A stretch of 64,000 bases of DNA from Roseimaritima sediminicola (GTDB taxonomy: Bacteria > Planctomycetota > Planctomycetia > Pirellulales > Pirellulaceae). Under the pieces are notes generated by a model, which saw only the letters and a program-made list of their open reading frames with translations, ran no database searches and was not told where the DNA came from. Shown in pieces: positions 26,532-34,746 of the stretch (position 1 is its first letter; every line of letters begins with the position of its first letter). Location: the NCBI RefSeq assembly GCF_009618275.1, contig NZ_WIAD01000010.1, positions 1 through 64,000 of the forward strand, given 5' to 3'. The position numbers and the translations under genes are program-made.

Positions 26532-27524
26532 TTACGCCAGGGCTGCTTGCAGCCGTTCGCGGACCACGGTCAGGACGCGCTGTTGAACGTCTTTCAGGCT
26601 GCCTTCCAAAAAGGCCCCCGCGGCGGCTTTGTGACCGCCGCCGTTGAACTGCTGGGCGATCTCGTTGCAGTCCATCGCACAGCGGCTGCGGAAACTGAGT
26701 TTGAATCCGCCGCCTTTCTGTTCGATCATGATCACGGCCGCTTCGGTCCCGCCGATCGCCAGAGTCAGATTGATCGCGTCTTCGGTGTCGCTGGGCAGGG
26801 CACCCGTCTTTTCGAAGTCCTGATTGGTCACGTAGGTGTGCACCAGTTTACCGTCCAGCTCGGCTTCGGTGCGCGACAGGATCACGCCGCGCAGCCGCAT
26901 CCGTCCCAGGGTGTCGCGTTCGTACAGATCGCCGTACACCTCGGCCGGCACGACGCCGACGTCGATCAAACGGGCGATCACGCGAAACGTGTCGCTGGTC
27001 ACGCTGCCGAAGCGGAACCAACCGGTATCGGTCGCGATTGCGGCGAAGGCGGGAGCGGCGATCGCGCGGGTCAGCGGCACGCCCAGGGCATCGGCCGCTT
27101 GGATGACCAGGTGGCCGGTGGCTTCGGCGTGGTAGTCCTTGTACATCGTCGCCCCCAGATCGTCCTCACCCACGTGATGGTCGACGACGATCTTGTCGGC
27201 TCGCGTGGTCCGCACCACATCGGCCATGTCGCCCAGCTGCTGCCAGGCACTGGTGTCGAGCACCATCAAGCAATCCGCTCGCACCTCTTCCGGTTCGATC
27301 GTGTCGCCCAGGACATCGATGCGGCCGGCCGGGTCCAGGAACTGCAGGGCAGGGGGGGTGCGATGGGCGTTGACGATCCGCACCTCTTTGCCGACCGCTC
27401 GCAGCACTTCGGCCATCGCCAACTCGCTGCCCAGGGCATCGCAGTCCGGACGGATGTGGCTGGTCAGCACGAACGAGTCGTAGTGACTGATTTGGTCGAC
27501 AAACGCTTTCCAGTTGACACTCAT
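26532..27524 (-). CDS. nrnA: DHH-family oligoribonuclease/pAp-phosphatase NrnA-like
   Basis: A 330-aa DHH-DHHA1 phosphoesterase. DHH part: TSHIRPDCDALGSELAMAE (motif I), VLDTSAW (II), IVVDHHVGED (DHH, III), FAAIATDTGWFRFGS (IV). DHHA1 part: FRSRCAMDCNEIAQQFNGGGHKAAAGA with the GGGH substrate loop. Such enzymes degrade short oligoribonucleotides and pAp to complete RNA turnover and recycle sulfate-assimilation by-products. ATG at 27524. It lies 25 bp downstream of ribF on the same strand, so the two are probably cotranscribed. Confidence 0.92.
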   Translation of the reverse strand: MSVNWKAFVDQISHYDSFVLTSHIRPDCDALGSELAMAEVLRAVGKEVRIVNAHRTPPALQFLDPAGRIDVLGDTIEPEEVRADCLMVLDTSAWQQLGDMADVVRTTRADKIVVDHHVGEDDLGATMYKDYHAEATGHLVIQAADALGVPLTRAIAAPAFAAIATDTGWFRFGSVTSDTFRVIARLIDVGVVPAEVYGDLYERDTLGRMRLRGVILSRTEAELDGKLVHTYVTNQDFEKTGALPSDTEDAINLTLAIGGTEAAVIMIEQKGGGFKLSFRSRCAMDCNEIAQQFNGGGHKAAAGAFLEGSLKDVQQRVLTVVRERLQAALA

Positions 27525-27549
27525 GCTTCTGCTTTTCTCGTTTTCGGTT

Positions 27550-28488
27550 TTAAGGAGCGACTTCGGCTACGATTGCTTGAACCTGTGCGACATCGCGCCG
27601 AAGTTGTTCGCGAAGCTGCTGCACCGAGTCGAAGGCAGCAATGTCACGGACCCTCGCCAGGAAGTCAACCGACAGCCATTGGCCGTAGAGGTCACCGGCG
27701 AAATCCAACACATGGACTTCGATCTTCTCGGTGTCGCCACCAAAGGTAGGATTGGGACCGATGTGCGTCGCCGCGGCATACACCCGGTCGCCCAGCCGCA
27801 CCGTGGTGGCATACACACCATGCCCCGGCACCATCGTAGTCGGTTGTTGGACGTTGGCGGTGGGAAACCCGATGTGACGACCGCGTTGGTCGCCACGGCC
27901 GACCTGACCGCTCAGGCGATACACCGCGGTCAGTCGCGAGTTGGCCTCGGCGATCTGTCCGGCGGCCAACAAGCGGCGGATCTGCGAACTGCTGATCATC
28001 GCCTCGTCACGCGCGATGGGGTCGACCACGGTCAACTCGATGCCCGCCTCGCGGCTGAACTGCTCCAGCACCGTCACATCCCCTTCGCGCTCCCGACCAA
28101 AGAAAAAGTTGGGACCTTCGACCAGGGCGCGGGCTCGCAGGTTCTGGACGATCACACGGTTGAAAAACCGTTCGGCCGACAGCTGCAAAAAGTCGCGATC
28201 GACCGGGCAGACAACCACGTGCGTGGCCCCCAGCTGCATCAACAACTCCGCCCGCCGCTCGATCGTCGTCAACCGCGGCGGCTGCCGTTCGGGTCGCAGA
28301 ATCGCCGCCGGATGCGGGTCGAAGGTCACCGCCACGGCCGGACCGCCCAGCCGAGCGGCTGCCTCGCACAAGCGGTCCACCAAACGGGCGTGACCGCGAT
28401 GCACGCCGTCGAAGTTGCCGATGCTGACGGCGCCGCCCCGGGCCGCATCGCTCAACTGATCAAAACTGCGATACAGGTTGGGGATCAC
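27550..28488 (-). CDS. ribF: Bifunctional riboflavin kinase/FAD synthetase
   Basis: 312 aa, normal RibF length. The N-terminal FAD synthetase (adenylyltransferase) domain has SIGNFDGVHRGHARLVD (HxGH-like nucleotidyl motif), AVTFDPHPAAI, and the ISSSQIRRLLAAGQI loop. The C-terminal flavokinase domain has GRHIGFPTANV, GHGVYATTVRL, and THIGPNPTFGGDTEKIEVHVLDF. Together they make FMN and FAD from riboflavin. GTG start at 28488. It is followed by nrnA and preceded by larB on the same strand. Confidence 0.95.
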   Translation of the reverse strand: MIPNLYRSFDQLSDAARGGAVSIGNFDGVHRGHARLVDRLCEAAARLGGPAVAVTFDPHPAAILRPERQPPRLTTIERRAELLMQLGATHVVVCPVDRDFLQLSAERFFNRVIVQNLRARALVEGPNFFFGREREGDVTVLEQFSREAGIELTVVDPIARDEAMISSSQIRRLLAAGQIAEANSRLTAVYRLSGQVGRGDQRGRHIGFPTANVQQPTTMVPGHGVYATTVRLGDRVYAAATHIGPNPTFGGDTEKIEVHVLDFAGDLYGQWLSVDFLARVRDIAAFDSVQQLREQLRRDVAQVQAIVAEVAP

Positions 28489-28558
28489 GTCAGGACAGAG
28501 CAGGGCAGAGGACGGGACGGAGCGGAGGGCAGGGCGGTCGATTTCATCTGCGTCCAGT

Positions 28559-28592
28559 ATGACCGCCTGCTGCCGAGCGACAAGGCGGTCAT
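28559..28592. terminator. Hairpin at the larB stop codon
   Basis: Perfect 10-bp stem ATGACCGCCT/AGGCGGTCAT with a 14-nt loop, starting in the larB stop codon. There is no T-run on the minus strand, so factor-independent termination is doubtful; it may protect the mRNA end or lower expression of ribF. Confidence 0.4.
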
Positions 28593-29524
28593 GCCTCCAC
28601 CCCCTCGGCTCGGTGGCTCTGGTGGGCGATCATCCCGGCCACGTAACCGCCCTTGAAACCCGCGTCGATATTCACCACCGCCACGTTCGATGCACAACTG
28701 GTCAACATCCCCAGCAGGGCGGTCCACCCCGACAGAGCCGCCCCGTAGCCGACGCTGGTCGGCACCGCCACGACGGGAACGGCCACGTGACCGGCCACCA
28801 CGCTGGGCAGCGCCCCCTCCATGCCGGCCACCACGACCAGGGCGTGAGCCCGGCGCAGACGGTCGACCACGGCCAACAACCGCTGCGGTCCGGCCACGCC
28901 GATGTCGTCCAAGATGTCCACCGCCACGCCCATCCAGGCCAGCGTCTCGGCGGCTTCGCGGGCCACCGGCAGGTCCGTGCTGCCCGCACACACCACGGCC
29001 ACCCGGGGCAGGGCGGGGCGGGCGGCCTGTTCGGCGGTGCTGGCAGCGGCCCGTTCCCCGGCCCGTTCCCCGGTCCGTTCCCCGGCCCGCTGCGCGGCCT
29101 GCTCGCCGGCCTGCGTGAGCGGTTGCCGGCTCAGCCGCAGGGTTCGGGCGCTGCGGGCATAGCGGTGATGGGCGAAGCGGCGGCCGACCTGCTCGGCGAC
29201 GGCCGGCTCGCAGCGCGTGACCAAGACTTCCCGCTGTTGGTCGATCAGGCGACCCGCGATGTCGATAATCAATTCGGCCGATTTGCCTTCACCGTAAATC
29301 ACTTCGCCAAAACCGCAGCGGGCCGCGCGGCCCAGGTCCACGGTCGCACCGTCGATAAATGCCACGGCCGACGGATCGAGCCCCTGCTCGCTTGCGCGGG
29401 CGGCTGCCGCGGCGGCGTCCAAGCGGCCGGCGGCGACCTGCTGGAAAAGCTCCAGCAGAGCAGGGGAGGGGGCGTTTTGTGGCGGGCCGGAGGCGTTGTC
29501 GTCGGGAGGCTGGGGAGCGGTCAT
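28589..29524 (-). CDS. larB: Nickel pincer cofactor biosynthesis protein LarB
   Basis: A 311-aa LarB-family protein (AIR carboxylase-like). LarB carboxylates nicotinic acid adenine dinucleotide at the start of nickel-pincer cofactor synthesis for lactate racemase-type enzymes. Seen: an N-terminal FIDGATVDLGRAARCGFGEV with IYGEGKSAE, then the PurE-like domain VAVVCAGSTDLPVAREAAET, DDIGVAGPQRLL, VVAGMEGALPSVVAGH, VPVVAVPTSVGYGA, and GMLTSCASNVAVVNID. A low-complexity linker of GERAGER-type repeats (about residues 140-165) separates the halves. larC and larE are not in the window. ATG start at 29524. Confidence 0.9.
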   Translation of the reverse strand: MTAPQPPDDNASGPPQNAPSPALLELFQQVAAGRLDAAAAAARASEQGLDPSAVAFIDGATVDLGRAARCGFGEVIYGEGKSAELIIDIAGRLIDQQREVLVTRCEPAVAEQVGRRFAHHRYARSARTLRLSRQPLTQAGEQAAQRAGERTGERAGERAAASTAEQAARPALPRVAVVCAGSTDLPVAREAAETLAWMGVAVDILDDIGVAGPQRLLAVVDRLRRAHALVVVAGMEGALPSVVAGHVAVPVVAVPTSVGYGAALSGWTALLGMLTSCASNVAVVNIDAGFKGGYVAGMIAHQSHRAEGVEA

Positions 29525-29680
29525 GGTGATCTGGGGGCGACGGTTCGGAACGAGGCAGCCGCTTCATATTCTGGTCCGCTTGTCAGTTTGGCCAGTGGGC
29601 AACCACAATAGGCCCAACCCTACCGACCCCACGACAACCTGAAGGCCGCGCCCTCAAGCGGCTGGGAGACTGAGAGAACG

Positions 29681-30898
29681 ATGAGTAAAAGCTGCGTCCT
29701 GGCATATTCCGGCGGATTGGACACCTCGGTCATTCTGGGCTGGTTGCAAGACCAGGGCTATGACGTGCACGCGGTGTATGTGGACCTGGGCCAGCCCTGC
29801 GAGGACCGCGAAGCGACGCTGCAGAAAGCCCGCGACTGCGGCGCGGTCAGCTCGCGGATCGTCGACGTCCGCGAAGAACTGTGCCGCGACTTTGCCTTCC
29901 CCGTGCTGGCTTGGCAGGCCAAGTACGAATCGATCTACCTGCTGGGCACCTCGATCGCTCGTCCTTTGATCAGCAAAGTCTGCTTGGACGTCGCTCGCGA
30001 AGTCGGCGCAAGCGCCTACGCCCACGGGGCCACCGGCAAAGGCAACGACCAGTGCCGTTTTCAGTTGGCCGCCGAAGCCCTCGATCCCAAAGTGGAAATG
30101 ATCGCCCCCTGGCGCATCAAAGCCTTCCGCGATGCGTTCCCCGGCCGCACCGAATTGATCGCCTACTGCGAAGAGCGCAACATCCCGGTGAAGGCCTCGA
30201 CGGCCAAACCCTACAGCAGCGACGAGAACGTCCTGCACATCAGCTACGAAGCCGGTCGGCTGGAAGAGCTGGACGTCAACGGTGTAGAGGCGGTCGACTT
30301 CGGCATGGGTGTCAGCCCCCAGGAAGCCCCGGACAAGGTCGAGGAAGTCACGATCGGATTCGAATCCGGCGTCCCGGTCTCGCTGAACGGCAACACGGTC
30401 TCGGCCCTGGAGATGGTCGAAGGCCTGAACACGATCGGCGGCCGCAACGGCGTCGGCCGCATCGACATGATCGAGAACCGGTTCGTGGGCATGAAGAGCC
30501 GCGGCGTGTACGAGTCGCCCGGGATGACGATCCTGTACGACGCCCTGATGTACATCGAACAACTGACGCTCGATCGCGACCTGCTGCACCTCCGCGATCG
30601 CCTGGCGCCGGAAGTTGCCGAACTGGTGTATTACGGTTTCTGGTACACGCCCAAACTGGATGCCTTGATGGCGTTCATCCGCGAAGCCCAACAGCCGGTC
30701 ACCGGCGAAGTCACGCTGCAGCTGTACAAGGGCAACATCATGGTCTCGCGGCGCAGCAGTCCGAACAGCCTGTACGACGCCGAGATCGCCACGATGGAAG
30801 GTGGCGGTTCCTACAACCAGGACGACGCCGAAGGTTTCCTTCGCATCCAGGGGCTGCCCTCGCGAGTGCAGGGCAGCGTCCGCCCGCGAACGTACTAG
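29681..30898 (+). CDS. argG: Argininosuccinate synthase
   Basis: A 405-aa ArgG, normal length, which joins citrulline and aspartate with ATP in arginine biosynthesis. N-type ATP pyrophosphatase loop AYSGGLDTSVILGWL (about 8-22), YAHGATGKGNDQCRFQL, PYSSDENVLHISYEAG, FVGMKSRGVYESPG and the C-terminal dimerisation helix region are intact. ATG at 29681 has GAGAG upstream. It is convergent with the DUF1559-like gene: the two stop codons overlap in a single CTAG palindrome at 30895-30898. Confidence 0.95.
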   Translation: MSKSCVLAYSGGLDTSVILGWLQDQGYDVHAVYVDLGQPCEDREATLQKARDCGAVSSRIVDVREELCRDFAFPVLAWQAKYESIYLLGTSIARPLISKVCLDVAREVGASAYAHGATGKGNDQCRFQLAAEALDPKVEMIAPWRIKAFRDAFPGRTELIAYCEERNIPVKASTAKPYSSDENVLHISYEAGRLEELDVNGVEAVDFGMGVSPQEAPDKVEEVTIGFESGVPVSLNGNTVSALEMVEGLNTIGGRNGVGRIDMIENRFVGMKSRGVYESPGMTILYDALMYIEQLTLDRDLLHLRDRLAPEVAELVYYGFWYTPKLDALMAFIREAQQPVTGEVTLQLYKGNIMVSRRSSPNSLYDAEIATMEGGGSYNQDDAEGFLRIQGLPSRVQGSVRPRTY

Positions 30899-31803
30899 TC
30901 CAAGATATCGTCGGCCAGTGGTTCGCCGCCGGCCGGACTGAGCAGGGCTTGGACCTCGCCCGGGGCGAGGCTGTCGCGCAAAAAATGCGTGCGTTCGGCG
31001 ACCGTGGCGATCATCGCCCCGCCCGCATAATGCCCGCCGATCTCCACCCCGTCGTTGGCCGAGATGGCGAACTGCATGCCGCGGACGTCCAGGTCCACCG
31101 GCTCCATCCAGTTCAATCCACTGACCGTCGGTGGTTTGCCCTCGACCACCAAAATGGTCTTGGTGGGGTCGTCGACGATGTCCTCCGGCCCCAGAGCGGT
31201 GGTCGCCGTGGGAAACAACGTGCCCGGACCGGTCACCAGGAAGTAAGCCGTCTCGAACCCAAGGTTCTGCGAGTCGCTGGTGCGATACTCCTTGGGCATG
31301 ACGTACATCGTGTTCATATTCTCGTCCCAGGGTACGCTCATGTTGTACTGGGCATATAAATCGTCGTATCCCAAATAGGGCAGAATCAAAACGCGCCACG
31401 AGTGCATCGGCCGGCCCGACGAATCATTGGTCACCGGCGGCGGATAGGAACCGTAGTCGGCGGCATAGGCGTTCAGGGCCTGAGCGATCGCAGTCAGATT
31501 CGAACCATCGCGTTGTTTTTGACGCGTCTCCTGCATGCGGGCCAGCGTCGTGCCGCCAAAGCGAAACAGTACGAACAGGACGCACGCGGCCAGGGCCAAG
31601 GTCATCGTGCCGGCGATCGCCAAACGCACCGAACGGTTCTGCACCCAAGACGAGGCCTGCTCCGCGTCGACCGGCCCGAGGTCGGCAAAGTCCGGCACGT
31701 CGATCGGCTCGCGACAGATCGCACAGTCGCCCGACAGCCCGCTGTACTCGTCGCCCAACAACGTCTGTGTCTTGCAATGCGGACAGGTAAATAGGTATGA
31801 CAT
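30895..31803 (-). CDS. DUF1559-like protein with N-terminal zinc ribbon
   Basis: 302 aa. It starts with a zinc-ribbon-like segment (YLFTCPHCKTQTLLGDE ... CAICREP, residues about 3-35), then one membrane helix (AGTMTLALAACVLFVLFRF, about 64-83), then a pilin/G-protein-like domain of the DUF1559 type: NLTAIAQALNAYAADYGSYP, SWRVLILPYLGYDDLYAQYN, VPWDENMN, ILVVEGK, and a C-terminal GMQFAISANDG...LRDSLAPGEVQALLSPAGGE matching the usual H-X-DG tail region. DUF1559 proteins are numerous in planctomycetes and poorly characterised. ATG at 31803 is the natural start; the much longer open frame upstream is antisense to dtd. Confidence 0.8.
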   Translation of the reverse strand: MSYLFTCPHCKTQTLLGDEYSGLSGDCAICREPIDVPDFADLGPVDAEQASSWVQNRSVRLAIAGTMTLALAACVLFVLFRFGGTTLARMQETRQKQRDGSNLTAIAQALNAYAADYGSYPPPVTNDSSGRPMHSWRVLILPYLGYDDLYAQYNMSVPWDENMNTMYVMPKEYRTSDSQNLGFETAYFLVTGPGTLFPTATTALGPEDIVDDPTKTILVVEGKPPTVSGLNWMEPVDLDVRGMQFAISANDGVEIGGHYAGGAMIATVAERTHFLRDSLAPGEVQALLSPAGGEPLADDILD

Positions 31804-31986
31804 CACGCTTCCGCTGGAGGAAAAGTCGAAGCTCCATGATAATACCCTCTCGCGCAGCGGGAGGGTCGGGCTCTCAGGCCCGGGGAGGGCCTTCTCCAAA
31901 ACAGTCTGCCGGCCGACTTGCCGGCGCATTGTAGCGGACTTTTTACGGCCCCGAGAGCCAAACCACCACACCAGGAAAACCAACCG

Positions 31987-32439
31987 ATGCGCTGCGTCCT
32001 TCAACGTGTCCGTCATGCCCATGTCGACGTCGACGGAGAGACCGTCGGAAAAATCGACGGGGGATTGTTGGTGTTGGTCGGAGTAGGGCAGGGCGATACG
32101 GAAAAAGACTGCCTGGCGGTCGCCGACAAGACGGCCGGCCTGCGGATCTTTGCCGATGCAGACGACAAGATGAACCTGTCCCTCTTGGACACCGGCGGGC
32201 AGGCCTTGGTGGTCAGCCAGTTCACGCTGCTCGCCGACTGCCGCAAGGGCCGACGACCGGCTTTCACCGCCGCCGCGCCACCCGACCTCGCGCGGCAGCT
32301 GTACCAGCGATTCTGCGAGCGGCTCCGCGAACAGGGCATCGAAGTCCAAACCGGCGTCTTCGCTGCCGACATGCAGGTCCACCTCCAAAACGACGGCCCG
32401 GTCACGATCTGCCTCGATAGCGACGCGCTGGCAAAGTAG
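31987..32439 (+). CDS. dtd: D-aminoacyl-tRNA deacylase
   Basis: 150 aa, the normal size. It hydrolyses D-aminoacyl-tRNAs (such as D-Tyr-tRNA), protecting translation from D-amino acids. Conserved pieces: [48 protein letters not shown], the active-site [20 protein letters not shown], and the cross-subunit GPVTICLDS (the Gly-cisPro type motif). ATG at 31987. Divergent from the DUF1559-like gene; an inverted-repeat element follows. Confidence 0.94.
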   Translation: MRCVLQRVRHAHVDVDGETVGKIDGGLLVLVGVGQGDTEKDCLAVADKTAGLRIFADADDKMNLSLLDTGGQALVVSQFTLLADCRKGRRPAFTAAAPPDLARQLYQRFCERLREQGIEVQTGVFAADMQVHLQNDGPVTICLDSDALAK

Positions 32440-32461
32440 CTGAAAGCGCCAGAGTTTGGAT

Positions 32462-32512
32462 GGGAGATCTGAGATTTGAGATTTACTGAATCTAACGGAT
32501 TCTATGTATGGC
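32462..32512. repeat. AT-rich dispersed repeat, third copy
   Basis: Shares GAGATTTGAGATTT-CTGA and a CGGATTCTATG end with the copies at 19.1-19.2 kb. It starts about 22 bp after the dtd stop. Confidence 0.55.
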
Positions 32513-32548
32513 GTGCGAAGCTCGGTCGCAGCAGCCACGGAGTGGCGA

Positions 32549-32741
32549 CATGTGGTAGCCCCAGGCGCGAGCCTGGGGTGCCCCCCCCACACCCACGTGC
32601 CAGTCCCGGAGGGACGACACACCCGCGCGCCATTCCCGGAGGGACGACACGAATTCCGGTGCTAACCTTCATGTCGCCCTTCCAGGGCTTTCGTTCGTGT
32701 TGTTTACGTTTCCCCAGGCTCGCGCCTGGGGCTACCACATG
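32549..32741. repeat. MITE-like element with perfect 30-bp terminal inverted repeats
   Basis: Arms at 32549-32578 and 32712-32741 are exact reverse complements beginning CATGTGGTAGCCCCAGGCGC. Each arm is itself a hairpin (CCCCAGGC-GCGA-GCCTGGGG). The 133-bp interior has two CCCGGAGGGACGACAC direct repeats and no gene. It lies between dtd and the convergent DUF457 gene. Confidence 0.75.
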
Positions 32742-32774
32742 TCATCGCGCTGCGATTACGGGGCTGCCCCAAGC

Positions 32775-33524
32775 CTAGCGGCGGCTCAGCGGGGCACGCA
32801 GCTTGTCCAGCCACTGCTCGGCGGGCTGGGCCAGATGCGGCACCTGCGACTCGTGCAGGTGCGGCTCGTGCAGGTGCGGGGCGTGCTTCTGCAAGAAGCC
32901 GTGGTCGTTCCAGGCCAGATACGCCAACAGAAACAACTTGGCGTACGTCGACAGATTCGCCCAGGCGTTGTTGCTGGAAAACTTCAGCGCCGTGCCGAAT
33001 GATCGCTTCAGCCGGGTGCGCCCCAAACGCACCTGAACCGACCAGATCTCATCCATGACCAGGTGCGTCATGAACCCCAGGGCCACCGCCAGACTCTTGT
33101 AGACGCGGATCGCTTCGCTGGGACAGGGAATCACCAGGTAGGCCAACAAGCCGGCCGAGGCGGCGGCGGGAAGGCTGTGCCACATCCCGCGATGAACGGT
33201 GTACTTTTTAAAAATCCCGACCAACACGAAACGCATGAACAAATAGATCAGCATCGCCGCCAAGGCCATCTCTTCGGCCGTCATCTGCAGGGCGCGAAAA
33301 CGGTCGATCATCAACATCGGCACCAGAGCCGAGGCGGCGTTGCTGGTCTCGCGCAGCGGCACGCCCGAGTCGCTGTCCAGATCCGGCAGCATGCCGCTGA
33401 TCGCGCACAGGCCCGCGGCCAACATCCCGCTTTCGATCGGCATGCCCTGGTGAACCGTTCCCCAGTAGCCGTAGGCCACTCCGACCAACGTGCTACCGGT
33501 GATGTGCGCTTTGAAACCCGCCAC
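32775..33524 (-). CDS. DUF457 membrane-bound metal-dependent hydrolase-like protein
   Basis: 249 aa, resembling YdjM/DUF457 inner-membrane proteins. An early MAGFKAHITGSTLVG with the first His, then ISGMLPDLDSDSG (the PDxDxD motif), KKYTVHRGMWHSLPAA (the HRxxxHS motif), several hydrophobic helices, and GFMTHLVMDEIW with H and D residues of a metal site. Hydrolase activity is inferred only from the conserved residues; the cellular role is unknown. The C-terminus is a His-rich run of HLHEPHLHES type produced by a tandem repeat in the DNA (about 32850-32890). ATG at 33524. Confidence 0.8.
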   Translation of the reverse strand: MAGFKAHITGSTLVGVAYGYWGTVHQGMPIESGMLAAGLCAISGMLPDLDSDSGVPLRETSNAASALVPMLMIDRFRALQMTAEEMALAAMLIYLFMRFVLVGIFKKYTVHRGMWHSLPAAASAGLLAYLVIPCPSEAIRVYKSLAVALGFMTHLVMDEIWSVQVRLGRTRLKRSFGTALKFSSNNAWANLSTYAKLFLLAYLAWNDHGFLQKHAPHLHEPHLHESQVPHLAQPAEQWLDKLRAPLSRR

Positions 33525-33750
33525 CGGCGACGCTCATGTTGTGCTAGCAATTATACGAATGCGATGCTTCAGGGTTTCTCATAGCGGTTTTTCCCCACCG
33601 CTGCCAAGAGCGAACCGGCCCAGCAGCGAACCGGCCCAGCAGCATACCGGCCCGTATTGGGCTTCGGCCGCCGCGGCGGCTTTGCTACTTTCTATGATTG
33701 CCCTAAAACCCCGGTCGCGCATGGATGGAGTGAGATTTCGAGGAGTCACA

Positions 33751-34320
33751 TTGTTGGAGACCTACGACATTTTGATGCTGGTCGTGCTGGGCGGCGCGGC
33801 GCTGTTCGGCGCGATCAAGGGCTTTGCCTGGCAAGTCGCCTCGATCGGATCGATCGTGGCCAGCTACTTCGTGGCCTATCGCTACCGCGAACCGTTCAGC
33901 CAGTCGATCAGTGCGGATCCGCCTTGGGACCGGGTCCTGGCGATGGTGATCCTGTACGTGGGCACGGCACTGTTGATCTGGGTGGCGTTTCGGATGCTCA
34001 GCCGCACGATCGACCGCATGAAACTGCGCGAGTTCGACAGGCACATCGGAGCGGTCTTCGGACTGGGCAAAGGCATTTTGTATTGCACGCTGATCACGCT
34101 GGCCGCAGCGACGATGCTGGGGCCCGAGAAACGCGACGTCATCGCTCGCTCGCGCAGCGGTTTCTACATCTCGAAACTGCTCGCTCACAGCCGGGGCGTG
34201 ATGCCGGGCGAAGTCCAGCAGGCGTTGCAGCCGTACATCGATCAACTGGGTCCGCCGCCGGTCGCCGGCGAAGCGCCAGGACCGCCACCGACGGACGCAC
34301 CATCCGCCGCCGGGCGCTAG
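33751..34320 (+). CDS. CvpA family membrane protein
   Basis: About 189 aa with four membrane helices, typical of CvpA: ETYDILMLVVLGGAALFGAIKG (helix 1), FAWQVASIGSIVASYF, LAMVILYVGTALLIWVAFRML, and the family motif FDRHIGAVFGLGKGILYCTLITL. CvpA is linked to colicin V production and cell-envelope stress; its molecular role is unclear. I start at TTG 33751 (or 33754) because a GAGGAG lies just upstream; ATG at 33721 would add 10 residues. The last codons (PPPTDAPSAAGR) and the TAG stop are made of sequence duplicated about 135 bp downstream and belong to a dispersed repeat. Confidence 0.8.
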   Translation: MLETYDILMLVVLGGAALFGAIKGFAWQVASIGSIVASYFVAYRYREPFSQSISADPPWDRVLAMVILYVGTALLIWVAFRMLSRTIDRMKLREFDRHIGAVFGLGKGILYCTLITLAAATMLGPEKRDVIARSRSGFYISKLLAHSRGVMPGEVQQALQPYIDQLGPPPVAGEAPGPPPTDAPSAAGR

Positions 34321-34454
34321 TGCAATGCCACTTCCTTTGTAGCGGAACGGCGCGAGCCGTCCGGTTTTGCGGTGCGAACCTTCACACACCGGGCGGCTTG
34401 CGCCGCTCCGCAGGACCGCCACCAACGGACGCACCATCAGCCGCCGGGCGCTAG
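34280..34454. repeat. Direct repeat flanking a palindrome at the cvpA 3' end
   Basis: About 41 bases at 34280-34320 recur at 34415-34455 with two or so differences, so the cvpA end is duplicated. Between them lies an imperfect inverted repeat, GCGGAACGGCGCGAGCCGTC (34341 on) against GGCTTGCGCCGCTCCGC (to 34411). The arrangement looks like an element with a duplicated target. Confidence 0.6.
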
Positions 34455-34529
34455 CCCACGGTTCCGCCAGGGGCGCGACGCGGTGAATCGCCCGAGCAAG
34501 GAACCGTACGCTAGCGCGTTGCGGCTGAT
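34438..34529. repeat. REP-like element, copy 1
   Basis: Starts ATCAGCCGCCGGGCGCTAGC and ends with a near-inverse GCTAGCGCGTTGCGGCTGAT; the middle carries CCCACGGTTCCGC and GCGGTGAATCG. A second copy is at 40018-40100. Imperfect terminal inverted repeats of about 20 bp. The rest of the 34321-34746 gap holds no gene that I can support. Confidence 0.7.
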
Positions 34530-34746
34530 GCATGCCCCGGCCCCGCCCAGCGGCCGGTTTTCCTAGGAAAAATCGACCTCCAGTACAACATAAGAGGCAT
34601 TATCGGACGTTGCTCCTGGGGCAAAACGGAGGCAAATCCCCGGGAAACCGGCCCGGCACCGGGTTCTAAAGCTGGCCGATTCGGGCATCATAGGCGGTGG
34701 CCGATCCGAACCGCTTCGCTCCCTGCACCTCGCCGGCGACTTCTTC

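Noticed and set aside
26130-27749. 539-codon plus-strand frame
   Set aside because: Antisense of nrnA and shifted frame of the NYN gene; nrnA motifs are unambiguous.
29654-31399. 581-codon minus-strand frame
   Set aside because: Antisense of argG.
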